Origin: JAAGZL01 sp050288625
GTDB taxonomy: Bacteria > Pseudomonadota > Gammaproteobacteria > Chromatiales > Chromatiaceae
DNA length: 64,000 nucleotides
Assembly (NCBI GenBank): GCA_050288625.1
Contig: JBNKEE010000036.1
Span: 49,754-113,753, forward strand
Direction: 5' to 3'
The notes beneath the pieces were generated by a model. That model was not told where the DNA came from. It searched no databases and saw only the letters and a program-made list of their open reading frames with translations. This document shows positions 1 to 8,124 of this stretch, piece after piece (the first letter of the stretch is position 1; every line of letters begins with the position of its first letter). A program made the position numbers and the translations under genes.

Positions 1-515
1 AGCTAGGTGCTAAGCCTACCAACATTCCGGCCGGTGAGCTCTATACGGCACTGGAGCGCCGTACCATCGACGCCCTGGAGTGGGTGGGGCCTTCTCTGGA
101 TTTGCGTATGGGTTTTCATAAGATAGCCCCTTACTACTACACCGGTTGGCATGAGCCTGCTACCGAACTGCAGTTCCTGATCAACAAGAAGTCATGGGAT
201 AAACTACCGGCCGATCTGCAGGAGATACTGCGTGTAGCCATGCGCAACGCCGCATATGATATGTATATACAGTCCTATCACGCCAGTAGTGAGAACTGGG
301 ACAAGATGAAGAGCGAGTATCCAAACATCAAGGTCAAGACCTTTCCCAAGGATGTTATTGATGCCCTGCGTAAGGCTAACGCAGAATTGTTGGCGGAACG
401 TGCAGCTGCTGACCCTCTGGCCAAGGAGATCATTGATTCTCAGGCTGCTTATATGAAGAAGGCACGTGTGTGGTCTGAAATTTCAGACAAGGCATATCTT
501 GATAGTCAACAGTAA
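1..515 (+). CDS. dctP: TRAP transporter substrate-binding protein DctP/TakP family, 3' part
   Basis: Periplasmic receptor of a tripartite ATP-independent (TRAP) uptake system for an organic acid. The gene is cut by the left window edge. The frame beginning at base 3 is open to the stop at 513-515 and reads through a family-typical stretch (PAGELYTALERRTIDALEWVGP, split here by the edge-proximal numbering), so the GTG at 84 is internal and not the start. The following GFHKIAPYYYTGWHEP and LQFLINKKSWDKLP segments resemble the TakP branch, whose known members bind 2-oxo acids or dicarboxylates; the true ligand is not deducible here. It is followed by a strong hairpin and then by dctQ and dctM. 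Confidence 0.93.
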   Translation, partial: LGAKPTNIPAGELYTALERRTIDALEWVGPSLDLRMGFHKIAPYYYTGWHEPATELQFLINKKSWDKLPADLQEILRVAMRNAAYDMYIQSYHASSENWDKMKSEYPNIKVKTFPKDVIDALRKANAELLAERAAADPLAKEIIDSQAAYMKKARVWSEISDKAYLDSQQ

Positions 516-529
516 TTCGTCAGTGATGA

Positions 530-556
530 CCGGCAGCCGTAAGGCTGCCGGTTTTT
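530..556 (+). terminator. Hairpin plus T-run between dctP and dctQ
   Basis: CCGGCAGCC (530-538) pairs perfectly with GGCTGCCGG (543-551) around a 4-nt loop, followed by five T. It has the form of an intrinsic terminator yet lies inside the transporter gene set. It probably gives partial termination, so that the binding protein is made in excess over the two membrane subunits, as is usual for operons with periplasmic receptors. Confidence 0.85.
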
Positions 557-569
557 ATCGGGGTAAGAA

Positions 570-1106
570 ATGTTTCTGCTGAAGGTTGAACAATGGATCA
601 ACGGTTTTTCCGATCTGCTGGGAAAGATCGCCGGCGTGTTGTTGATCATTCTTCTGTTTAACGTCTTTTACGACGTTGTTATGCGTTATATGTTTAATGA
701 TGTTTCCATTGGCATGCAGGAGTTGGAGTGGCACCTATATGCTACCGTATTCCTGTTGGGTATCTCCTATTCCTTGCGGCATGATGGACATGTTAGGGTG
801 GATATTATCTATGAAGGTTTGAGTGCGAAGATGCAGGGGTGGGTTGATCTGGTAGGTGTGCTCATTTTTCTGCTGCCGTTTACTCTGTTGGTGTTTTACT
901 ACGGCCTGGATTTTGTGATCGAGTCCTGGAGTCTGTCTGAACGCTCGGGTGATCCGGGAGGTCTGCTCTACCGCTGGGCTATCAAATCAATGATACCCAT
1001 ATCGTTCATGTCCATGGCCATAAGTGGTGTTGGCCTAGTCTTACATTCAATAAATAGGATTCGTGGAGTGCATAAGGATGTGCATAAAGCCGAACTGCGA
1101 TTTTAG
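570..1106 (+). CDS. dctQ: TRAP transporter small permease DctQ
   Basis: Small membrane subunit of the TRAP transporter, 178 residues. The N-terminal hydrophobic segment (about residues 15-35) carries the family-type VVMRYMFN motif just after it. Three more hydrophobic segments follow (about 45-65, 90-110, 140-160), giving the usual four-helix DctQ layout. It lies 14 bp downstream of the dctP-dctQ hairpin and 19 bp before dctM, so all three subunits are encoded together. DctQ proteins pair with DctM to form the membrane complex that receives the ligand from DctP using a sodium or proton gradient. Confidence 0.92.
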   Translation: MFLLKVEQWINGFSDLLGKIAGVLLIILLFNVFYDVVMRYMFNDVSIGMQELEWHLYATVFLLGISYSLRHDGHVRVDIIYEGLSAKMQGWVDLVGVLIFLLPFTLLVFYYGLDFVIESWSLSERSGDPGGLLYRWAIKSMIPISFMSMAISGVGLVLHSINRIRGVHKDVHKAELRF

Positions 1107-1125
1107 GGTGGACGGGTAACAATAT

Positions 1126-2415
1126 ATGGTCGGTATTATAATGTTCTTTGCAGCCTTGGTGCTGTTACTGTTCGGCTTCCCGGTTTCTTTCACTTTCGGT
1201 GGCGTGGCCCTGTTATTCGGTGTGTTTGCTGAGGGGCCAGAGATCTTCGCCTTCATGCCTTATCGCATCTACTCTATCATGAATAACACGGTGTTGATGG
1301 CTATACCGTTGTTTATCTTCATGGGTATAGTTCTGCAGCGCACCAAGCTGGCGGAACAACTACTGGAATCCATGGGTAAGCTGTTTGGCAGTGTGCGCGG
1401 TGGTTTGGCCATATCCACCATTCTGGTCGGCGCCCTGCTGGCGGCGTCTACCGGTGTAGTGGGTGCATCCGTGGTGGCGATGGGACTTATATCTTTGCCG
1501 GTGATGCTTAAGTTCAAATACGATAAAAAATTGACCTGCGGTACCATCTGCGGTGCCGGGACTCTGGGACAGATCATTCCGCCGTCTATCGTATTGATCA
1601 TTCTTGGTGATGTGATGGGTATTCCGGTGGGCGATCTGTTCAAGGCGGCGGTGGCGCCTGGTGTGATCCTGGTGGGAGTATATGTAGTCTATATCCTGAT
1701 CAAGGCATATATGCACCCGGAAGTGGCTCCGGCTATTCCGATGGACAAAGACCTGGAGCATAGGAGCGATCAGTATTTCAGGGCGCTCAAGGCTGTGCTG
1801 CCGCCGTTGGTACTGATACTGGTGGTGTTGGGATCCATCTTTGCCGGTATCGCCACGCCCACCGAGTCGTCGGCCTTGGGTGGCTTCGGCGCACTGGTAT
1901 TGGCTGCTATGTATAGGCAATTCAGCTGGAAGATGGTGTACGAAGCTGCCATGGATACGGTAAAGGTCACCTCCATGGTGTTCGCCATCCTGTTGGGTGC
2001 GACGGCATTCTCCATGGCCTTCACCTACACCGGTGGCGACCTGATCGTGGAAGAGGTGCTGACCCAGTTGCCTGGTCAACAGATGGGTTTTCTGATCCTT
2101 TCCATGGTAGTGATCCTGGTGCTGGGCTTCTTTATCGATTTTGTCGAGATCTCATTCATCATAGTACCCATGTTGGCACCTGTGGCCGATGCTATGGGAA
2201 TAGCTCCACTCTGGTTTGCCATTCTCATAGCCATGAATCTACAGACCTCATTTTTGACCCCGCCTTTCGGTTTCTCTCTGTTTTATCTAAAAGGTGTTGC
2301 GCCGCCCGATGTTAGCACCATGGACATCTATCGAGGGGTGGTTCCTTTCATCATTATGCAAACGGCCATTGTTTTGACCATACTTCTGTTTCCTGATCTG
2401 TATGGACTTAGATAG
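1126..2415 (+). CDS. dctM: TRAP transporter large permease DctM
   Basis: Transport subunit of the TRAP system, 429 residues, the usual DctM length. It is almost entirely hydrophobic. Recognisable family segments include IFMGIVLQRTKLAEQLLESMGKL split over the second helix, GALLAASTGVVGAS, the GTLGQIIPPSIVLIILG loop near residue 145-160, GIATPTESSALG near residue 245, and LGFFIDFVEISFIIVPML near residue 330. The acidic FIDFVEI stretch is a conserved part of the scaffold/transport core in this family. ATG at 1126 is chosen because it follows the dctQ stop closely and begins directly with the first helix. Confidence 0.95.
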   Translation: MVGIIMFFAALVLLLFGFPVSFTFGGVALLFGVFAEGPEIFAFMPYRIYSIMNNTVLMAIPLFIFMGIVLQRTKLAEQLLESMGKLFGSVRGGLAISTILVGALLAASTGVVGASVVAMGLISLPVMLKFKYDKKLTCGTICGAGTLGQIIPPSIVLIILGDVMGIPVGDLFKAAVAPGVILVGVYVVYILIKAYMHPEVAPAIPMDKDLEHRSDQYFRALKAVLPPLVLILVVLGSIFAGIATPTESSALGGFGALVLAAMYRQFSWKMVYEAAMDTVKVTSMVFAILLGATAFSMAFTYTGGDLIVEEVLTQLPGQQMGFLILSMVVILVLGFFIDFVEISFIIVPMLAPVADAMGIAPLWFAILIAMNLQTSFLTPPFGFSLFYLKGVAPPDVSTMDIYRGVVPFIIMQTAIVLTILLFPDLYGLR

Positions 2416-2536
2416 GCGCAACCTTGGCGACAAGCAAACGAGATTCGACATAGCATTCAAGCAGAAGTTCAAAAACTATAGCTTTTCCTAGAAAATCATC
2501 GCTACATACTGTTTCCTCTAACTTTTTTTCCATTCT

Positions 2537-2553
2537 CTTAAGGTTTCCTTAAG
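2537..2553 (+). promoter_or_regulatory. PmrA/QseB-type binding site (CTTAAG-N5-CTTAAG)
   Basis: Two identical CTTAAG hexamers (2537-2542 and 2548-2553) are separated by GTTTC, giving an 11-bp period, one DNA helical turn. This matches the published PmrA/QseB-family box YTTAAK-N5-YTTAAK. It lies about 43 bp upstream of the ATG at 2596 and about 5.5 kb upstream of a regulator of exactly that family (8125-8787). That the operon is under feedback control is an inference from position and sequence. Confidence 0.7.
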
Positions 2554-2595
2554 ATTCCACTGCTAACTTGCATGCAAACACTGACAAAGTAGGGC

Positions 2596-3354
2596 ATGCA
2601 TATGGAACTGAAGTATTCAAACAAGTCGAACAATAGCGGACGGATCAGGGCAATAGACCTGCCGCCCCCATCTGAAGTGGTTCGCCTTGACCGAGATTCG
2701 GAAGGGTGGAATAGGGCAGGGGAATTTATTCGCGCAACATTTGCAGAACATTATCAGGCCGATGTTAAAGAGCTTCCATCAACACTGGTGACATTGCAGA
2801 ATCCGCGCAATGATACTACTGCCGTGTCCGGCCTTCGTTTTGGTGCAAGTGAGCAATTTTTTCTCGAGCAGTATCTGGATGGACCCATTGAAAACTATCT
2901 TGGTTCTGCGGGTGAAGTGGATCGTTCACGCATAGTTGAGATATGTAATCTGGCCGCCCCCACGCCGGGACAGGTACGTTACCTGCTTATAGCCCTTGGC
3001 GCCTATCTGCATAGCGCAGGTTATGAGTGGGTGGTATGCACTGCCATTGGTAGTTTGTGCAATACCCTATCCCGTATGAGTTTCACTCCGGTGGTATTAG
3101 GTATGGCAGATCCGGCACGCTTGGGAGAAGCGGCAGCAGACTGGGGTAGCTATTACGATAAGAACCCACGCGTTATCGCGGGACATCTGGCCGAGGCCAA
3201 TAGGGTACTGACCGTTATGATGTCAGAGGGGAAGAGTCCTATCCAACCGCTATGGCATAGCGCCGTCAACCTGGGCCAGCGAGATCGTGTCGCCGAGCCT
3301 GTAACCCTTAAGTCTGTAAGAACTGTATCTGGATTTGGGATGGTGAGCGCATGA
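2596..3354 (+). CDS. Thermostable-hemolysin family protein (putative GNAT-like acyltransferase)
   Basis: 252 residues with the layout of the T_hemolysin family (named after Vibrio delta-hemolysin). The N-terminal part has FIRATFAEHYQADVKELPSTLV. The middle has an IVEICNLAAP segment followed by a helix of small and aromatic residues (YLLIALGAYLHSAGYEWVVC). It ends in a WGSYYDKNP motif. The fold is related, as far as I recall, to GNAT or acyl-homoserine-lactone-synthase-like acyltransferases, and most homologues have no demonstrated haemolytic activity. There is no signal peptide. It is the first gene of a tight operon and overlaps the next gene by 4 bp (ATGA), where the partner is an acyl-CoA-ligase-like protein; this favours an acyl-transfer role. 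An alternative ATG lies at 2602. Confidence 0.8.
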   Translation: MHMELKYSNKSNNSGRIRAIDLPPPSEVVRLDRDSEGWNRAGEFIRATFAEHYQADVKELPSTLVTLQNPRNDTTAVSGLRFGASEQFFLEQYLDGPIENYLGSAGEVDRSRIVEICNLAAPTPGQVRYLLIALGAYLHSAGYEWVVCTAIGSLCNTLSRMSFTPVVLGMADPARLGEAAADWGSYYDKNPRVIAGHLAEANRVLTVMMSEGKSPIQPLWHSAVNLGQRDRVAEPVTLKSVRTVSGFGMVSA

Positions 3355-4904
3355 GTCCGATACTGGATGCCTTAAGCCATCACGCAGAAACCGCCCCTAA
3401 TGATCCTGCAATGCAGGATGAGGTCATCGGCCTGGATTATATCTCTGTGTCTATAGAGCTGAATCGACTAAGCGCCTTGCTTGTTCAGCAGGATATGAAG
3501 GTTGTTGCCTTGCTGGCAGATAACTCCTGTGCCTGGGCGCTCTGGGATCTTGCAGCCATGCAGGCTGAAATAACCATAGTGCCTTTACCAGGTTTCTTCT
3601 CTGATACTCAACTGTCCCATGTCCTAAAAGATGCAGGCGTAGATGCAGTGATAAGCGATCAACCAGATCGCGTCTCCGGCCTGATAGCAGATATGGACTC
3701 TTCAGAGGTGGCGATGGATATGATAGTGGCAGAACGTGAGTTCTACCTATATCACATTACCAGTGAAGATGTCGTTCAATTGCCGACAGATACAGCGAAG
3801 ATCACCTACACGTCAGGCACCACCGGTGCGCCCAAGGGCGTACTGCTTAGTGTGGATTCTATGGCGCAGGTGGCCAGCTCCCTGGTTGACGCCAGTGGGG
3901 CAGATGATAGCGATCGCCACCTAACTCTATTACCACTCTCCACCCTGCTTGAGAATATAGCCGGGATCTATGCCCCAATCCTGGCTGGTGGTATGACCAC
4001 GCTTTATAGCCAGGAGCATGTAGGTATGTGCGGGGCCAGTGGTGTGGATCCATTTCATATGCTGAATGCCCTGATAGATTCTGAGGCCACGACTGCGATC
4101 ACCCTGCCGCAACTTCTTAAGGTCCTGGTGTGGGCTATTTCCAGTACAGAAATGGTTCCGCAACGACTGCGTTATCTCGCCGTGGGAGGTGCTCACGTTT
4201 CCAGTCAGCTACTTAAGTCGGCCCAAGATTGTGGTTTGCCGGTGTTTCAAGGTTATGGCCTGTCAGAATGCGCTTCGGTGGTTGCGGTAAATCGTCCAGG
4301 CGATGATCGCCCAGGCAGTGTTGGTAGACCACTTCCTCATACCCAGGTGCATATTTCTGATAGTGGAGAGATCCAAGTGAGCGGAAGCCTGTTTAACGGC
4401 TATCTGCACGATTCTACGGGTGTTGATGAGTTCTGGCCAACGGGTGACGTAGGCTATATGGATGATGACGGGTTTCTCTATATAACGGGTCGTAAGAAGA
4501 ATATCTTCATTACCGCCTATGGACGTAATGTCTCCCCGGAGTGGATTGAGTCGGAACTAACGGCGCAACCCGCTATTGCCCAGGCCGCCGTGTACGGCGA
4601 GGCACAGTCGTTCAATGTTGCGGTACTGGTGCCTGCAGTCAGAGATAGCAGTGTCTTGATGCAGGCCATTTCTGCTGCCAATTCCAGACTGCCTGACTAT
4701 GGGCGCATCAACGCATGGGTGATAGCGGATGAACCGTTTTTGCCTACTAATGGTTTGTCTAGTGCAAATGGAAGTTTGCGCCGTACAGAGATCGAGCGAC
4801 GGTATGCGAAACCTATCGCTGAGTGTTACGAAAACAAGACGCAGCAGGTTGTATTAAGCGGTGCAGCTAATCAAGCAGAGATGCATGGGGAGATCAAGCT
4901 ATGA
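3351..4904 (+). CDS. AMP-binding acyl-CoA/acyl-acid ligase-like protein
   Basis: 517-residue member of the ANL (adenylate-forming) superfamily, most like long-chain acyl-CoA synthetases. The P-loop-like A3 motif is at residues 153-163 (TYTSGTTGAPK), A5 at 301-306 (GYGLSE), A7 TGD at 364-366 and A8 at 380-384 (GRKKN). The expected role is to activate a fatty acid or similar acid as acyl-AMP and then a thioester. At the position of the A10 catalytic lysine the protein reads NGSLRRTEIERRY (473-485), so the lysine appears replaced by Ser475. Either adenylation is weak or the residue has shifted. Start and stop both overlap the neighbouring genes by 4 bp, indicating translational coupling. Confidence 0.88.
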   Translation: MSPILDALSHHAETAPNDPAMQDEVIGLDYISVSIELNRLSALLVQQDMKVVALLADNSCAWALWDLAAMQAEITIVPLPGFFSDTQLSHVLKDAGVDAVISDQPDRVSGLIADMDSSEVAMDMIVAEREFYLYHITSEDVVQLPTDTAKITYTSGTTGAPKGVLLSVDSMAQVASSLVDASGADDSDRHLTLLPLSTLLENIAGIYAPILAGGMTTLYSQEHVGMCGASGVDPFHMLNALIDSEATTAITLPQLLKVLVWAISSTEMVPQRLRYLAVGGAHVSSQLLKSAQDCGLPVFQGYGLSECASVVAVNRPGDDRPGSVGRPLPHTQVHISDSGEIQVSGSLFNGYLHDSTGVDEFWPTGDVGYMDDDGFLYITGRKKNIFITAYGRNVSPEWIESELTAQPAIAQAAVYGEAQSFNVAVLVPAVRDSSVLMQAISAANSRLPDYGRINAWVIADEPFLPTNGLSSANGSLRRTEIERRYAKPIAECYENKTQQVVLSGAANQAEMHGEIKL

Positions 4905-5842
4905 GTAAATATCAGGTAGCGGTGAATATTGAGTGGACCGGGGCATGTAATGCACGTTGTTCCATGTGTCCACGCGATGCAATGGCGCAGGCGCAGCACA
5001 TGAGCGAAGAGACCTATGAGCAGGTGCTGCAGCGACTTGATCCTAAGGATGTTTTTCGTGCAGTGGTTGCCGGTTATGGTGATCCAACGGTGCATCCGGA
5101 TTTTATGCGCTTTATTGAAATGACATGCAGTTCAAAGGTGCCGATAGACCTGGTGACCAATGGTGAGCGCTTGGACGAGATGCGACTGTTGGCGATGGAC
5201 GGTGTTATCGGAACCCTGCTTATCTCATTCTCAAGTATCGATCCTGATATATACAATCGTGTGCACGCGGGTTTAGACCAGAAGAGGGTTATGGATAATC
5301 TCATCCTGGCCCAAAACACCTTGCGTAAGACCGCTGTAGCTGTGAGCCTGACACCACTGGCCGAGTGTATCGATACCCTGCCGGAGACCATAAACTGGCT
5401 ACGCAGTCACGGTATTGATCAGCTAACCATGTCTCCAACCCTGTATGACCGAGCTGGAAGTTTGGAAGAGGGAGATCCCGCGTCCGACAAGCTGCGTTCT
5501 GTGATACGCCGCTTTGGCCTGCACAGCCAGGAATACGATTTTGTCCCATCCATAACCAATGTATGGAGGCAATATCGGGCCAATAAATTCAGATGCCTGC
5601 CGCGCAATAGCGATCTGGCTATAGCTGCGGATGGCAATTACCAATACTGCTTTAACGATTTGGGGCGTCGCCATCCAATGGGGTCGGTGAATGAGCTAAG
5701 CGTGCGCGAGGTGCTGGAACTGCGTGAACCAACGTCACCAGACCCAGCTCTATGTGAAGGTTGTAGTACACGTACCAGTTATACCCCGACTGAATTTCTA
5801 CAGGCGACAGCCGGATACATACGGATGCGCATAGCATCTTAG
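4901..5842 (+). CDS. Radical SAM enzyme with SPASM-like C-terminal cysteine cluster
   Basis: 313-residue radical S-adenosylmethionine enzyme. The first cluster motif is C16-N-A-R-C20-S-M-C23. A GxGxP-like SAM-contact motif follows (GYGDPTVHP, residues 58-66). Near the C-terminus four cysteines (C232, C250, C285, C288) could ligate one extra 4Fe-4S cluster, as in SPASM/twitch enzymes that modify peptides, sugars or small molecules. No precursor peptide is visible next to it. It overlaps the ligase gene by 4 bp and lies 13 bp before the diiron protein gene, so it most likely acts in the same pathway. The substrate is unknown. Confidence 0.88.
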   Translation: MSKYQVAVNIEWTGACNARCSMCPRDAMAQAQHMSEETYEQVLQRLDPKDVFRAVVAGYGDPTVHPDFMRFIEMTCSSKVPIDLVTNGERLDEMRLLAMDGVIGTLLISFSSIDPDIYNRVHAGLDQKRVMDNLILAQNTLRKTAVAVSLTPLAECIDTLPETINWLRSHGIDQLTMSPTLYDRAGSLEEGDPASDKLRSVIRRFGLHSQEYDFVPSITNVWRQYRANKFRCLPRNSDLAIAADGNYQYCFNDLGRRHPMGSVNELSVREVLELREPTSPDPALCEGCSTRTSYTPTEFLQATAGYIRMRIAS

Positions 5843-5855
5843 GAGAAGAACAGAC

Positions 5856-6563
5856 ATGTCAAATTCAAACGTGGTTAAAAAAGAAGTTGTAGATGACGGT
5901 TTTTATGATCAGTTACTGGTGGCAACCGAAGCACAACGCAATGAATTTCTATCCATACCTATATTACAGGCCGGTGTGGCTGGCGCCATAGATCTGAAAA
6001 CGTATATCGCCTTTCTTACCCAGGCCTACTATCACGTGAGCCAAACCGTACCCTTGCTTATGGCATGCGGTGAAAGGTTGCCGTCCAGGGTCAGCTGGAT
6101 GCAAAAGGCCATAGCAGAATATATCAGCGAAGAGATCGGACATGAGGAGTGGATACTGGATGATATCAGTGCATGCGGCGGTGATTGGAAGTACGTGCGA
6201 GAAGGAATGCCCTCATTTGCCACAGAGCAGATGATTGCCTACGCCTGGTACACCATATTGCGCGGCAATCCGATTGGTTTCTTCGGTATGGTGTTGGTCT
6301 TGGAAGGAACCAGTGTGGCTTTAGCCACACATGCGGCTGATTCTATACGTAAGAATCTTGGTCTATCGAAGAAGAGCTTTAAGTATCTTACCTCTCACGG
6401 CTCTCTAGACGTTAGCCACATGCAATATTTCAACTCACTGATGAATCAGGTAGATGACCCGGAAGATCAGCAGGCCATCATTCGATGTGCCCAGCACATG
6501 TATCGTCTATATGGCGATATATTCCGCAGCCTGAGTCAGGTCGGAAGCAACCAGGGGGAATAG
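5856..6563 (+). CDS. Haem-oxygenase-like diiron oxidase (iron-containing redox enzyme, TenA/UndA-like)
   Basis: 235 residues, predicted all-helical, of the TenA/haem-oxygenase-like fold. The metal ligands expected for the diiron (HDO) branch are visible: E92/E93 and H96 in EEIGHEEW, E150 in VLEGTS, and D185 with H188 in DVSH. This pattern separates it from thiaminase TenA and from true haem oxygenases. Characterised HDO enzymes include UndA (oxidative fatty-acid decarboxylation to 1-alkenes) and N-oxygenases. With an acyl ligase and an SDR in the same operon, a fatty-acyl or amino-acyl substrate is plausible but unproved. The ATG follows AGGAGAAG. Automatic labels such as TenA transcriptional regulator would be misleading. 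Confidence 0.85.
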   Translation: MSNSNVVKKEVVDDGFYDQLLVATEAQRNEFLSIPILQAGVAGAIDLKTYIAFLTQAYYHVSQTVPLLMACGERLPSRVSWMQKAIAEYISEEIGHEEWILDDISACGGDWKYVREGMPSFATEQMIAYAWYTILRGNPIGFFGMVLVLEGTSVALATHAADSIRKNLGLSKKSFKYLTSHGSLDVSHMQYFNSLMNQVDDPEDQQAIIRCAQHMYRLYGDIFRSLSQVGSNQGE

Positions 6564-6565
6564 AT

Positions 6566-7375
6566 ATGGAATTATCAGGTGCACGTATCATACTCACCGG
6601 CGCTGCTGGTGGCATTGGTAACCAGTTGGCTCGACGTCTGTCCGCATCCGGCGCGCGTCTATTTATAGTAGGCCGCAGCGATACCGGTGCTGAATTGGCC
6701 AAGACCCTTAGCTCTCGTGGTGGTGATGTTACCTTCCACAAAATTGATCTACTGCAGCAGGGTGCGGTGCATGAAGTAGTCAGATCAGCGCTGGATGCAC
6801 TTGATGGCATCGACCTGCTGATCAATCTGGCTGGCAGCATGAGTTTTGAGTCATTTACCGCTGAAGATCCGGAAGTGACAGAACGCCTTATGCGTCTCAA
6901 TGTAGTGGTGCCCATGCAACTGTGTCAGGCGGTATTGCCATATATGTTGGAGCAACAGTATGGACGCATCGCAAATATTGGCTCCATCTTCGGCTCTATC
7001 GGATTCGCCTATTTCGCAACCTATTCGGCATCCAAGTTCGCCTTGCGTGGATTCTCAGAAGCGTTGCGGCGCGAGCTTGCCGGAAGCGGTGTGGGTGTCA
7101 GTTATATCGCACCGCGCGCAACCAAAACCAGTTTCAACGATGAATCGGTCTACCGCATGGGAGAGATAGTCAAAATGAAGTTCGACGATCCAGGTTATGT
7201 TGCCGATGTGATCGTTGAATCCATACGTTCAGATATGGATGAGGCCTACATAGGTTGGCCAGAGAAGTTTTTTGTTCGTTTGAATGCCTTGTTACCACGG
7301 GTTGTGGATAGCGGGGTTAGTAAGCAAAACCAGCAGGCACAGCAGTTTGTGCGAGCAGCCGGTACAAATAGGTAA
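6566..7375 (+). CDS. Short-chain dehydrogenase/reductase
   Basis: Classical NAD(P)-dependent SDR of 269 residues from the ATG at 6566, which follows CAGGGGGAATAG; longer in-frame starts would overlap the preceding gene by about 80 bp. The cofactor motif TGAAGGIG is at residues 11-18, NLAG at 87-90, the catalytic serine is S140, and Y153/K157 form YSASK. The Arg in VGRSD (residue 37) suggests NADP(H). The C-terminal LNALLPRVVD segment is hydrophobic, as in SDRs acting on lipidic substrates. It begins 2 bp after the diiron oxidase gene and would reduce or oxidise a keto/alcohol intermediate of the same pathway. Confidence 0.9.
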   Translation: MELSGARIILTGAAGGIGNQLARRLSASGARLFIVGRSDTGAELAKTLSSRGGDVTFHKIDLLQQGAVHEVVRSALDALDGIDLLINLAGSMSFESFTAEDPEVTERLMRLNVVVPMQLCQAVLPYMLEQQYGRIANIGSIFGSIGFAYFATYSASKFALRGFSEALRRELAGSGVGVSYIAPRATKTSFNDESVYRMGEIVKMKFDDPGYVADVIVESIRSDMDEAYIGWPEKFFVRLNALLPRVVDSGVSKQNQQAQQFVRAAGTNR

Positions 7376-7385
7376 GGAGGTAATC

Positions 7386-8057
7386 ATGTCTCGACAAAAT
7401 ATATTAGGGGTTTCACTTTGGTCCATATTCTCTCTGTTGTTATTAGGAACGGGGATTCTGCAGGCAGCGCAGCCGATGGGATCAGATGTGGCGGAGATAG
7501 AAAGGCAATGGGCCGCTATCAATTATCAAACCTCTGAACAGAGTAAGTCCCAGGCGTTTGAACGTTTAGCCAAGAAGGCCCATGCAGTGAGCGAACTCTA
7601 TCCTGGTCAGGCCGAGCCGCTGGTATGGGAGTCCATTGTGTTGAGTTCATATGCAGGGTCTCTCTCCGGTCTGTCCAAGATGAGTGCTATGACCCAAGCG
7701 AAGCAGGCGCGGGATCTGCTCCTCAAGGCGGAAAAGATTCGTCCAACCATGGCTGATGGTTCAGTCTATACAAGTCTTGGTGCTCTGTACTTTAAGGTTC
7801 CTGGCTGGCCAATAGGGTTTGGCGACAATCAAAAGGCCTACACCTATCTGAAAAAGGCCCTGGCGATGAATCCGGACGGTATTGACCCCAACTATTTTAT
7901 GGGTGAGCTGCTGTTCTACCAAAACAAATACAAAGAGGCCTATCAGGCTTTGCAAAAGGCCAAACAGGCTCCGCCTCGTCCATCAAGAGAGATCGCAGAC
8001 CAGGGACGACATAAGGAGATTTCTCAGCTGATGTCCAAAGTAGAGCGCTTTCTGTAG
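7386..8057 (+). CDS. Exported TPR protein
   Basis: 223 residues from the ATG at 7386, preceded by AAGGAGG with good spacing; upstream in-frame starts would overlap the SDR gene. The N-terminus is a signal peptide (about residues 1-29, hydrophobic LWSIFSLLLLGTGILQA then AQA-type cleavage). The mature part is helical with tetratricopeptide-like repeats: GSVYTSLGALYFKVPGWP, then AYTYLKKALAMNPDGIDPNYFMGELLFY and YKEAYQALQKA. It resembles TatT-like or general periplasmic TPR scaffolds. As the last gene before the two-component system it may be the periplasmic partner of the pathway or of the sensor kinase. Confidence 0.82.
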   Translation: MSRQNILGVSLWSIFSLLLLGTGILQAAQPMGSDVAEIERQWAAINYQTSEQSKSQAFERLAKKAHAVSELYPGQAEPLVWESIVLSSYAGSLSGLSKMSAMTQAKQARDLLLKAEKIRPTMADGSVYTSLGALYFKVPGWPIGFGDNQKAYTYLKKALAMNPDGIDPNYFMGELLFYQNKYKEAYQALQKAKQAPPRPSREIADQGRHKEISQLMSKVERFL

Positions 8058-8124
8058 CTTTACTCATGGATGGAACTGACGAATAATCAACCGAAGGGGT
8101 TCCAAGTGGAGACTAGTTGATTCA

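Noticed and set aside
1360..2079. 239-residue open frame on the minus strand across dctM
   Set aside because: Antisense shadow of a clear DctM gene; His/Gln/Arg-rich translation with no recognisable domain.
5856..6563. TenA transcriptional regulator annotation
   Set aside because: No DNA-binding motif; the diiron ligand pattern points to an oxidase.
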